A stretch of 37,043 bases of DNA from Tubiluchus corallicola. Taxonomy: Eukaryota; Priapulida; Priapulimorpha; Priapulimorphida; Tubiluchidae. The notes under the pieces were generated by a model. The model saw only the letters and a list, made by a program, of their open reading frames with translations, was not told where the DNA came from and did not search any database. Position 1 is the stretch's first letter; every line of letters begins with the position of its first letter. The translations under genes were made by a program, and so were the position numbers. The stretch covers positions 1 to 37,043 of the forward strand of contig JAQGDQ010001510.1 in NCBI GenBank assembly GCA_030141605.1, in the 5' to 3' direction. Positions 1 through 9,365 of the stretch are shown piece after piece.

Positions 1-493
1 CTGCAGTTCCTCATATAAAATGTTGTATCAATTACTTTTTGGAACATACTTGCAAACATAATGTTCTGTTCAGCTAAAAATTAAAAAAAAATGTGGCACT
101 ATATTGTGCTAGAGAGCAAGCAAGGAACTTACAAAGGTTTTGTGTAGACATTGTCAATTTTAGTAAACGACATTTGCCTTTTCTTATTCGGTTGCTATGA
201 GAAACAGAAAAAAACAATTGTTTCTGCATGCTGCAAAAGGCATGAAATTTTTACCTTGTAAGAAACTGCTTCGACTGCCAAAGCCTAGATTGATGAGAAT
301 TTAGTTAAATTTAATGCATTTATAATGTGTGTAATGAAATGTGCCATTACAGAAATCCTCTAACATTATTTGTACATTTTCAGGATGTCCTTGTTTTCAA
401 CCAGATGACTGTGGTTAAGTAACAACCATTGATTTTTGCATCGCATGTATTAAGAATGATGGAATAACATGTAGACGCTATCTCAGAGCAACG

Positions 494-680
494 ATGTCGA
501 AACCACCAGCTGAAAATGTGCCTACCTACAAACTGGTGGTCGTGGGTGATGGTGGTGTAGGGAAATCTGCTTTGACTATTCAGTTTTTCCAGAGATTGTT
601 TATATCCGATTATGATCCTACAATAGAAGATTCATATGTACAACACGTTAATGTAGACGGATCGCTGTGCATCTTGGATG
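494..680 (+). pseudogene. Stranded second copy of M-Ras exon 1
   Basis: ATG at 494 opens 62 codons plus one base, ending at a gtatat donor at 681. The protein is identical to that of the exon at 7305-7491. It contains the P-loop GDGGVGKS (residues 18-25) and switch [10 protein letters not shown]. No later M-Ras exon follows on this strand: the arm breaks about eight bases after the exon 2 acceptor (near 2207) and runs into a minisatellite. It therefore cannot encode a whole GTPase unless it splices to something unrelated. The perfect protein identity means the copy is recent or the two are kept alike by gene conversion. Confidence 0.85.
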
Positions 681-1339
681 GTATATTTTCACATCTGTTT
701 GTCTCATACCTGCAAACTGACACGCATTAGGCGTGTGTCACATGCATTTTAAGTCTTTCACACGCGCAAGTGCATAAAATTTCAGTTCTCACGCATTCCG
801 CAACTTTACGCTCAAATTTTTCAATGGCTTCCTTGGCCACCAATACCAATCACAACATAATTAATAGTAGTATTCTCAGTACTGCAGTAATGTTCATGAG
901 CCTCGTGATGGTATCACACTAAAGGGTATTGCAATTATTCAAAATTAAGCACTTTTGGGTACTATTTCTTCATGTGTACAAAAGGACATAATTATCTATA
1001 TATAAATAAGTAGGGTGGTATAATAAATTATATAAATAAGCACGCTGAACTTCAATAACAGCATAAGAAAGCTCACTTGGTACCCAAAAATCACCTTAAT
1101 GTTCATTTTTTACTTCAGTTTTTTGATAATCTGATTTTGATGCCGAAAGAAACAAAAAATTACTGGGGCACAATTTGCTTCTCCCTGCCAGACGTGACCA
1201 AGCCCCGCAGTTTTTATCTTTCACATAGATGCTTAGATGTCGCATGCTAACTGCCTGTATTGTAAAATTTGTGTTCTATTGTCGCATTTATAAGGAGGAA
1301 AATGTTCATACCTTGTGTACAACTGAGTAAATTTATGTA

Positions 1340-2157
1340 CAGTCGAACCTCGTTGTACCGCCCACTTTGGCATTGGAAAAAAATTGCCCTTACAACGAGT
1401 TTGGCATTATAACAATATGCGTTAAATTTTGCCAAAGACGAATCACGAAATAGTCAGACAAGCGTACACAGGTTAGACTCATGAATTTTCACTCTAAAAG
1501 TTAATGAATTAAAAGAAAATTATTAAATTAATATTTTGTGAATTAATGACTCATTCAAAGTCAATCATCTTTATCAAAAACATTTTGTTTACATAATAAA
1601 TAAGTCTTATATTCAAATATAAACACATAATAGGCTGTTGACATACTGTTCCGCTAAACATATATATGTAAAAAAGGTTAACCATAACTACAAATTTCTT
1701 ACTGGAAAGGTTTGCTTGGATGATTCTTAGAAAACAAACAAATATCACGTTTCTTGTGGCTAAAAAAGAGCCATGCGTTTTCTTGTCAGTTGCTGTTATG
1801 GCTGCGTGGCACATTTACAATAATATCAGAGCAATCTGTCGTTTACTATTGTGAATGTACGATTGAGTATGATAACATGCATTATTTTACATGACACGTC
1901 ATGTCTGGTCAGTTTCAGCGCAGCATGTAGCAGCCTCCTACAACTGGCATAATATGAAGGTCAGTGGCGTGTTTGATGGTTTTTCCTCATTGAACATGTA
2001 TATTAATTTGCCTGGCGGATGTCGGGCAACGGGTTGTAGTATAACGAGTTATTTTTATAAGCAGTTGAATAAGCCATTTTGTTCCTGGCCATTTTGAAGC
2101 CAGTAAAGGAGTTTGTCGGTATAAGAGGGGTAGGTGCGGTGTAACGAGGTCTGACTG
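1340..2157. mobile_element. Tigger/pogo-like non-autonomous DNA transposon (left-arm copy)
   Basis: The left end begins CAGTCGAACCTCGTTGTACC. The right end, reverse-complemented, begins CAGTCAGACCTCGTTACACC. CAGTC-type ends with an internal cgTTATAACg-like motif are typical of pogo/Tigger elements of the Tc1/mariner superfamily. A TA precedes the left end, but the right flank is TG, so the target duplication is only half preserved. The 818 bp interior has no transposase. It sits in M-Ras intron 1 and was there before the inversion, because both arms carry it. Confidence 0.65.
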
Positions 2158-2216
2158 TGTCATCGTTTCTGTAGTCGTATATGTATTAGATGACTGTTGT
2201 TGCAGTGTTGGATAAG

Positions 2217-2492
2217 GGAAGGATGAGTGAATGAAAGAATGGTTAGGGTCAGAAGAAATGATGGAATGGAAAAAATAGTAAGATTAGGGATAGGAAGAAG
2301 GAAGGGAGGGAAGGATGAGTGAATGAAAGAATGGTTAGGGTTAGTAGACATGATGGAATGGAAAAAATAGTAAGATTAGGGATAGGAAGAAGGAAGGGAG
2401 GGAAGGATGAGTGAATGAAAGAATGGTTAGGGTTAGTAGACATGATGGAATGGAAAAAATAGTAAGATTAGGGATAGGAAGAAGGAAAAGAG
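2217..2492. repeat. 92-bp minisatellite, about three copies, at the end of the left arm
   Basis: The word ggatgagtgaatgaaagaat recurs at 2221, 2313 and 2405, exactly 92 bp apart. Units are purine-rich and include gttagggttag. The array starts directly where homology to M-Ras exon 2 ends. A short run (aggatgagt) at its start resembles exon 2 a few bases further in, so the array may have been seeded by exon 2 sequence; that is inference. Confidence 0.9.
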
Positions 2493-3590
2493 GAGAAGAA
2501 ACTAATGATGACCACTCATTTCTCATCAAAACTTGACCTAATAACAAAGCAGTTTGCTTTAAGTTGCCTCAGTGGATATTATTATCAAAAATCATTTGCC
2601 TTCTACAGAATAGAAAGAACTCGATTATTAATAGCAGCTCTTAGGAGAACTTCAAAATATGCAGTCAGATGAAATGCTAATTCATCGTGATTAAAATTAT
2701 TTAAGTTATTACAACCTAGATTTTTTCAAATTTCTCACATTGCATTAACATCATCTAATTAAAATGTTCACTGTTAGCGCCATTATTATTATTTCTTGGT
2801 GTCCTATGTGAAGGGTGGCTGATTCGAGAACCGTTTGGTTTTTCGCCACCCTTTCTCCATTATAATTGAATTTTGTTAGTTTTGATTCACAATGTGCTGC
2901 ACAACTCAAGGAGATGAATAAATTATCTATCTATCTCACTTATCACTGCTGAAAATCAGGTAAAACAAAGTTTATGCAACAGTCACCTGCTCATTTGCCA
3001 AACAAACCTGGCACTGCTTAACTTTGCAGGTCGGCACACACTGTGGCCAATACATCCGCTTCCTTTAGATCCCGCACAGTTGTTTCCTCAGTTTAATTAA
3101 AGGAAAGGGCAAGTCTTCTGGGAAAATAGGCTGATGTCAATGTTTGCGAAAAATGTTAGCATTTAGTAATAAAAGTCTGATAGGCGTCTCATGTAATTAG
3201 TAAAATTACTTGGAAGTCATGATCAGTTCACGTTTAGGTGCTCCCATTTTAAAAGGGCCATTTTACGAAAAATCACAAAGTTCATCAGTTACATCATAAT
3301 TTTGAATTGAATGGCGGCTACCATCTGAAAATTTCTATACAGAATTAGTATAAATTAGTTTTAAACTTTACAGACAATTTACAGGTAAATTTGGATATCA
3401 CAATTTTCTAAGTTTAAGAGATAACAGTAAACTAAACCCGAAAAACTAAATGACTTGCCCTTTTCTTTAAGAAAAACTTCACACAATTCACTAAGAAAGA
3501 AATTTGAGAATTTTGATTTAATTGTTTCCAGCCGTTTACTGATTACCACAAACGAACATGGAGTAAAAGTGAATCCATATGATTGCATAC
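2493..3590. other. M-Ras 3' side; possible LINE 3' tail; no confident exon
   Basis: The last M-Ras exon (lysine-rich tail and CAAX box) should lie to the left of 3591 on the minus strand. I looked for a phase-matched acceptor followed by a short frame ending in Cys-x-x-x-stop and found none. At about 2880-2938, text ending in gatgaataaattatctatctatct has the look of the 3' end of a non-LTR retrotransposon with a simple-repeat tail. Nothing else is recognisable. Confidence 0.4.
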
Positions 3591-3670
3591 CTTATTACTC
3601 TGACTACTTGTTGGAATGCTGCATCCACGTTTAATGGTGGATCTTTGGCACTGGTCTCTATATATGGCAC
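3591..3670 (-). CDS. MRAS: M-Ras coding exon 4
   Basis: The acceptor is cgtgactcag. The exon reads [19 protein letters not shown] and on to VVRVI, ending in AG before gtatgc (phase 2). ETSAK is the G5 nucleotide-binding motif. DPPLNVD is the usual M-Ras/R-Ras sequence that follows it. The next exon should complete an Arg codon. Confidence 0.95.
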
Positions 3671-3900
3671 CTGAGTCACGTTAAAATAAAATAAACCATT
3701 AGCTATTTATAATGACTTTTAATAACTTGTGATGTCATTATTTATCAAATACTTGTGATTTTACCTTCAATATCTAAACTGGTGACTATAGCCAGGGCCG
3801 CCCTTAGGTAATTGGAGGCCCTAGGCGAAGAGAATTTGGTGGCCCCAAATGAAATAGAAAAATAAAAAATAAATACGAAAAAAAATGAAATTACGCAATT

Positions 3901-3963
<63 letters not shown>

Positions 3964-6900
3964 GCAGTATGTTCGCATGAAGCAAAAAAATGTTACCTCG
4001 GGGTGAGGCCCTAGGCGGTTGCCTAGTTTGCCTATACTTAAGGCCGGCCCTGCTACAGCTATTAAAGAGAGCAAAATTATTTTACAACTGAATGAATCGA
4101 GTTATGCAGAAAATAATCAGATGCTAAGAAGTACAGTTACTATCATACTCTCAAGTTGTCTACGAAGCACTTAACAAGTTTTTTCTCTGACTTGCCTTGA
4201 AACTTGAAGCCAGTTCCCTGCCTTGCTCTTCGGAGACTCTTCGCAGATGCACTAAATCGACTTTATTCGCAACTAGAATCATTGGATACGAATCCCTGCA
4301 AGCAAAAATTGATCTAATTTAGACAAATGGTGCAGAGCCAATTGCCGTCAACTGTTCAAGGTGCCTGGCGGTCTAGTTCATCTTCTTTCAGCTTCAATCA
4401 TCTAATGTTAGCGCACAGTGGTGAACTGAAGCGTTCTGCCTTGTCATTTTTTAATTCTCATCATTAACAATCAAATTAAGTCCTCGCTTAAACATTTCCC
4501 ATTTAATGATGTTTTGTTTTAACGACACTCATTATTTGACACCTTTTTTCACTTAATGACACACGTTTGACTTTAAACGATGATTTTTTTTTACTTTTTA
4601 TTTTATCAACACATTTTACCTAATTCTATGCATCAAAAAACAGTACATGTTACGTTATTCTTTTCTAAAAATACACTAGTAATGTAAACAGTGTAATTAT
4701 TACATGTGTTTTTGCTTTCCCACTGACTACTGAATGTTAGGCATTTGTATCAAGTGAGACCTGCGAGCAAACTTCATGTGTACAACCTGTTGCTATAGCA
4801 ACCAAACTAAGCATCTAGATAAAATTACCTAGGTTACCCCAGGGCCTGGCTTGACCCCGCCTTTTATATTGTTTAAGGGTTGCCTAGGCTTCGATGTTAA
4901 TGAAAGAGAAACTGCTACAGCCAGGTAATGGTAAGTAAAATATATAGGTGGTTTCAGGCAAGCAGAAGGAAATTGGTCAGTAGAGATGTGAATAAAACTC
5001 ATAAAACGTTTAAATTAAATTATTTAAACCAGCACTGATTTTTGCCTGTGAAACGTGTCTCAATTCTTTTACATTACTTTCTAAAGCCTTGGCTTCGTTT
5101 AACGATGTTTCGCTTAACATGCATTTTGCTGGAACGCATTCGTGTCGTTAAGGAGGACTTACTATATCTTTGTTTTTTTCATCAACTATAATTCACAAAT
5201 ACTGTATTCTTGCTAAACCAAGATAATTTTGCAATTGTAGACGTTCTACATTCTGATGTAATAATCGACTTGATCAGAAACTTTATTTTCTTAAATTTAC
5301 CACTTAAAACTTGAAAAAGTGCAATGGCTTACGAAGAAAACTAGTTTACGCTGTTACAACGGTGTCATTTCACCTACTTAGAAGATTGCAAAACCGGCAG
5401 TGCACGAAATCTAAGAGCAAAAGTTGCAAACTTGTACCGAAGCGTACCTGTCTTTGACACGAAGTATTTGAGTGTAAAATGTCCGAATGTTCTCAAAGCT
5501 CTGCTTGTCGGTAACGGAATAAACGATGAGAAAACCGTCGCCTTTGCGCATATACTGCTCTCTCATCGCTGAAAACTCATCCTGCCCTGCTGTATCCAAC
5601 ACTGCAACAATAGTCATCTAATACATATACGACTACAGAAACGATGACGCAGTCAGACCTCGTTACACTGCACCTACCCCTCTTATCCAACACTGCAACA
5701 ACAGTCATCTAATACATATACGACTACAGAAATGACGACACAGACAGACCTCGTTACACTATACCTACCCCTCTTATCCAACACTGCAACAATAGTCATC
5801 TAATACATATACGAGTACAGAAACGATGACACAGTCAGACCTCGTTACACCGCACCTACCCCTCTTATACCGACAAACTCCTTTACTGGCTTCAAAATGG
5901 CCAGGAACAAAATGGTTATATTCAACTGCTTATAAAAATAACTCGTTATACTGCCACCTGTTGCCCGACATCCGCCAGGCAAATTAATATACATGTTCAA
6001 TGAGGAAAAACCATCAAACACGCCACTGACCTTCATATTATGCCAGTTGTAGGAGGCTGCTACATGCTGCGCTGAAACTGACCAGACATGACGTGTCATG
6101 TAAAATAATGCATGTTATCATACTCAATCGTACATTCACAATAGTAAATGACCGATTGCTCTGATATTATTGTCGATGCGCCACGCAGCCATAACAGCAA
6201 CTGACAAGAAAACGCATGGCTCTTTTTTAGCCACAAGAAACGTGATATTTGTTTGTAAGAATCATCCAAGCAAACCTTTCCAGTAAGAAATTTGTAGTTA
6301 TGGTTAACCTTTTTTACATATATATGTTTAGCGGAACAGTATGTCAACAGCCTATTATGTGTTTATATTTGAATATAAGACTTATTTATTATGTAAACAA
6401 AATGTTTTTGATAAAGATGATTGACTTTGAATGAGTCATTAATTCACAAAATATTAATTTAATAATTTTCTTTTAATTCATTAACTTTTAGAGTGAAAAT
6501 TCATGAGTCTAACCTGTGGACGCTTGTCTGACTATTTCGTGATTCGTCTTTGGCAAAATTTAACGCATATTGTTATAATGCCAAACTCGTTGTAAGGGCA
6601 ATTTTTTTCCAATCCCAAAGTGGGCGGTACAACGAGGTTCGACTGTACATAAATTTACTCAGTTGTACACAAGGTATGAACATTTTCCTCCTTATAAATG
6701 CGACAATAGAACACAAATTTTACAATACAGGCAGTTAGCATGCGACATCTAAGCATCTATGTGAAAGATAAAAACTGCGGGGCTTGGTCACGTCTGGCAG
6801 GGAGAAGCAAATTGTGCCCCAGTAATTTTTTGTTTCTTTCGGCATCAAAATCAGATTATCAAAAAACTGAAGTAAAAAATGAACATTAAGGTAATTTTTG

Positions 6901-7491
6901 GGTACCAAGTGAGCTTTCTTATGCTGTTATTGAAGTTCAGCGTGCTTATTTATATAATTTATTATACCACCCTACTTATTTATATATAGATAATTATGTC
7001 CTTTTGTACACATGAAGAAATAGTACCCAAAAGTGCTTAATTTTGAATAATTGCAATACCCTTTAGTGTGATGCCATCACGAGGCTCATGAAAATTACTG
7101 CAGTACTGAGAATACTACTATTAATTATGTTGTGATTGGTATTGGTGGCCAAGGAAGCCATTGAAAAATTTGAGCCTAAAGTTGCGGAATGCGTGAGAAC
7201 TGAAATTTTATGCATTTGCGCGTGTGAAAGACTTAAAATGCATGTGACACACGCCTAATGCGTGTCAGTTTGCAGGTATGAGACAAACAGATGTGAAAAT
7301 ATACCATCCAAGATGCACAGCGATCCGTCTACATTAACGTGTTGTACATATGAATCTTCTATTGTAGGATCATAATCGGATATAAACAATCTCTGGAAAA
7401 ACTGAATAGTCAAAGCAGATTTCCCTACACCACCATCACCCACGACCACCAGTTTGTAGGTAGGCACATTTTCAGCTGGTGGTTTCGACAT
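3591..7491 (-). CDS. MRAS: M-Ras small GTPase, four of about five coding exons
   Basis: Joining 7491-7305, 5601-5448, 4295-4196 and 3670-3591 gives an open frame of about 173 residues that follows M-Ras throughout. It has P-loop GDGGVGKS (18-25), switch [15 protein letters not shown] and FSAMREQYM (switch II), NKVD and ETSAK, the full set of guanine-nucleotide-binding motifs. The N-terminal extension before [10 protein letters not shown] and the words VYSVTDK and LRVKD favour M-Ras over R-Ras or H/K/N-Ras. M-Ras is a membrane-bound GTPase which, with SHOC2 and PP1, promotes RAF activation. The final exon with basic tail and CAAX box (about 35 residues in vertebrates) is missing from what I can see. 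Introns hold several transposons, the exon 2 acceptor is triplicated, and intron 3 has a GC donor. Family assignment is secure; whether the locus is functional is not. Confidence 0.95.
3793..4052. mobile_element. hAT-like MITE with GA microsatellite
   Basis: The left end is CAGGGCCGCCCTTAGG; the right end, reverse-complemented, is CAGGGCCGGCCTTAAG. A second inner pair of ggccctaggcg motifs is also inverted. Flanks ctatagcc and ctacagct resemble a decayed 8-bp target duplication, as expected for hAT elements. A (GA)n run of about 58 bp fills the centre (3904-3962). It lies in M-Ras intron 3 and encodes nothing. Confidence 0.6.
4196..4295 (-). CDS. MRAS: M-Ras coding exon 3, with GC donor
   Basis: The acceptor is tttgcttgcag. 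One base completes the Arg codon, then 33 codons begin [14 protein letters not shown] and end ASSFK. The NKVD guanine-specificity motif is present. The exon ends AAG before gcaagtc, a GC-AG intron with otherwise ideal donor consensus. The only nearby GT (within the TTTCAAG stretch) would break the frame into exon 4. Confidence 0.93.
4476..5163. mobile_element. Non-autonomous TIR transposon in M-Ras intron 2
   Basis: The left end starts TAAGTCCTCGCTTAAAC; the right end, reverse-complemented, starts TAAGTCCTCCTTAACGAC. Inner words aatgatgtttt / aacgatgttt recur near both ends. This suggests a Tc1/mariner/pogo-type element of about 690 bp without transposase. No clean target duplication is visible. 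Confidence 0.5.
5448..5601 (-). CDS. MRAS: M-Ras coding exon 2
   Basis: It follows the acceptor ttgttgcag and ends AAAGACAG before gtacgc. It encodes [18 protein letters not shown], then the beta4-alpha3 segment to RVKD. Switch II residues are intact. It has 154 bases (phase 1 in, phase 2 out) and joins its neighbours without a frame break. The first eight bases of this exon and its acceptor are repeated twice more upstream (5684-5865). Confidence 0.96.
5593..5865 (-). repeat. Threefold tandem repeat of the M-Ras exon 2 splice acceptor (91-bp unit)
   Basis: The word tatccaacactgcaac occurs at 5593, 5684 and 5775. On the minus strand each unit carries the end of the Tigger-like element, the branch/pyrimidine region, the acceptor ttgttgcag and the first bases TGTTGGATA of exon 2. 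Only the unit at 5593 continues into real exon 2. The left arm has this segment once. The junction shows a shared ATA/ATAAG between exon 2 and the transposon end, consistent with microhomology-mediated tandem duplication. Confidence 0.9.
5832..6645. mobile_element. Tigger/pogo-like element (right-arm copy)
   Basis: This is the reverse-complement mate of the element at 1340-2157, ending in GACTG followed by TA at 6646. Its other end is part of the 91-bp triplicated unit. It occupies M-Ras intron 1. Short frames inside are antisense or chance and show no transposase motifs. Confidence 0.65.
7305..7491 (-). CDS. MRAS: M-Ras coding exon 1
   Basis: The ATG at 7491 gives 62 codons plus one base, ending GATG before gtatat (phase 1). 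It encodes the N-terminal extension, P-loop and switch I. The extra base joins TG of exon 2 to give ILD-VLDTAG. Upstream, a cattttcag at about 7604 suggests that the 5' UTR is itself spliced. Confidence 0.96.
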
Positions 7492-7983
7492 CGTTGCTCT
7501 GAGATAGCGTCTACATGTTATTCCATCATTCTTAATACATGCGATGCAAAAATCAATGGTTGTTACTTAACCACAGTCATCTGGTTGAAAACAAGGACAT
7601 CCTGAAAATGTACAAATAATGTTAGAGGATTTCTGTAATGGCACATTTCATTACACACATTATAAATGCATTAAATTTAACTAAATTCTCATCAATCTAG
7701 GCTTTGGCAGTCGAAGCAGTTTCTTACAAGGTAAAAATTTCATGCCTTTTGCAGCATGCAGAAACAATTGTTTTTTTCTGTTTCTCATAGCAACCGAATA
7801 AGAAAAGGCAAATGTCGTTTACTAAAATTGACAATGTCTACACAAAACCTTTGTAAGTTCCTTGCTTGCTCTCTAGCACAATATAGTGCCACATTTTTTT
7901 TAAATTTTTAGCTGAACAGAACATTATGTTTGCAAGTATGTTCCAAAAAGTAATTGATACAACATTTTATATGAGGAACTGCA

Positions 7984-8617
7984 GCAGAGTTTTTAGTATG
8001 CAAAAGTCAGAATTTTATTGATTTACTTCATTCATTCCATGTCATACTACATTACACACATAAAACATAGAAATCACATTATCATAAAGAGATGACAACA
8101 GAAAAATTTCACAAAATTTTAGTTTTTTACAGTGCGCCCGAAAAAGTAGAAGGATCATTAGTAAAATACGCTAAATTCCTATCGGACATTAAATTAAGTA
8201 TTATGGAAAGGGAAGTGTGGAAATAACAAAAAAATACTTTGTTACAAAATTTTTAAATGACAAACAAAAACGATATTCAAAAGTTCAACTCTAAACTTCT
8301 AAGTACGCCAACACTATTGATATTAAAAAATTTGTCAAAACGTCAAAAGAAAAACAAAAATCCGGATTTACCACTTGGAAACTTCACTATGAAACAATAG
8401 CGGTAAGCTTGCAACGTTCCAGTTTTAACGTACGTGTAGTTACGCGCATTTTAAACGCCAACAGTGTGAATGGACTGCCTATAGCATATGTACTAAACTA
8501 CTAATCAGTAATGAATAAAATACTGACTAATCTGATCGGTGATGAAATCATTATTGTGCTTGCATTTTATATATTCAACGGATACATGCCCATTGTTTTT
8601 AATCAAATAATTTTTAT
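7984..8617. other. Intergenic, no gene seen
   Basis: This is AT-rich sequence between the inverted duplication and a LINE remnant. No exon-like frame with splice sites, no clear terminal repeats and no array were seen. Confidence 0.4.
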
Positions 8618-9365
8618 TCATAATAAAGTGCCGCTGTTAATCACATTTAGTGTTGTGAAAGAGAAGAACCAGCCCACAGTGAAATCAGTGCAGTCAACCA
8701 GAATTGGCAAATGCCAGCTGTATGACCCAAGTCGGATGACGGCCTGGTACCCTTTCATAGGGACAACATCAGGTAGTGGGCAAAGAGTATAAGGCTGAGT
8801 AAAGGGATGTCTGGCTGGGATGGACATCCAGGAATGCAATATGGCCTAGTAGATAAAGAGAGCATTGTTTGATGAGCAGTTGCTGCAATGTATTAGCTGG
8901 TGACTATGGTGAAGAAGATGTAAATTATCACATGCAGGTGACTTTGATGAAAATAGTCCAGGTAAGCAATTGAGGTCATCAGCAGAAACAGTCCATGCCT
9001 TGCTACCATAAAGCTGTCCAGTATAGAACAAAGTTCTTGGTCATCAAGCAGTTATTGCTTGTGGATCAGATCTTCGATTGCCAAAGTCATTTCTCGTTTT
9101 TGTGAATGCATCTCTCTTTCTATTACTACATCTCGAACTTGGGCAACCAGTCAGAAGTGATCTTTAAACCAAGATAAGTGAAATCACTGACGTCTTTTGC
9201 ATTTCTCCTGCAAATGAAAAGTAAGGAGCTGGAGGTGATTAAGTTCAGATTAAGTTCCTTGTTTTGGTCCAGCAGATGGTGGGACTCAAGAGAGAGGCAT
9301 CCATATGTGCACAGTAACAGCACCGCAGAGCATGTTAATTGCACCATTTTTACTTCAAAATTCAA
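8618..9365 (-). pseudogene. Decayed non-LTR retrotransposon, C-terminal part of reverse transcriptase
   Basis: On the minus strand, broken frames keep the order expected after the catalytic domain of a LINE reverse transcriptase. First comes DFTYLGLKITSDW (about 9126-9200; family consensus FxYLGs), then LYGSKAWTV (about 8955-9010; consensus LLYGSExWT). Frameshifts and stops separate them. It cannot be placed in a clade from these words alone. Confidence 0.6.

Larger units (their letters stand above)
1..2220 (+). repeat. Left arm of a large inverted duplication (mate 5600-7983)
   Basis: Read forward, this stretch matches the reverse complement of about 5600-7983 almost base for base, with scattered single-base differences (for example near 79, 770, 894, 911, 1096 and 1810-1830), by eye about 1-2% divergence. 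It carries the M-Ras 5' region, exon 1, and intron 1 with its Tigger-like element. The match stops about 8 bases inside M-Ras exon 2. The window begins inside the duplicated sequence, so the outer limit of this arm is unknown. It may be a real inverted duplication or an assembly artefact joining two haplotypes or two ends of a palindromic read. Confidence 0.93.
5600..7983 (-). repeat. Right arm of the large inverted duplication
   Basis: This is the inverted mate of 1-2220, slightly longer because of the triplicated acceptor. It ends with CTGCAG at 7978-7983, the same six bases that start the window. About 3.4 kb of M-Ras 3' sequence and minisatellite separates the arms. Confidence 0.93.

Noticed and set aside
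2560-2604. Candidate last M-Ras exon (acceptor tattctgtag, then RRQMIFDNNIH and stop)
   Set aside because: The phase fits, but there is no basic tail and no CAAX cysteine, and the piece is too short. I do not call it.
3745-4074. 109-codon minus-strand frame with a long Leu-Ser repeat
   Set aside because: It is the translated (GA)n microsatellite within the hAT-like MITE.
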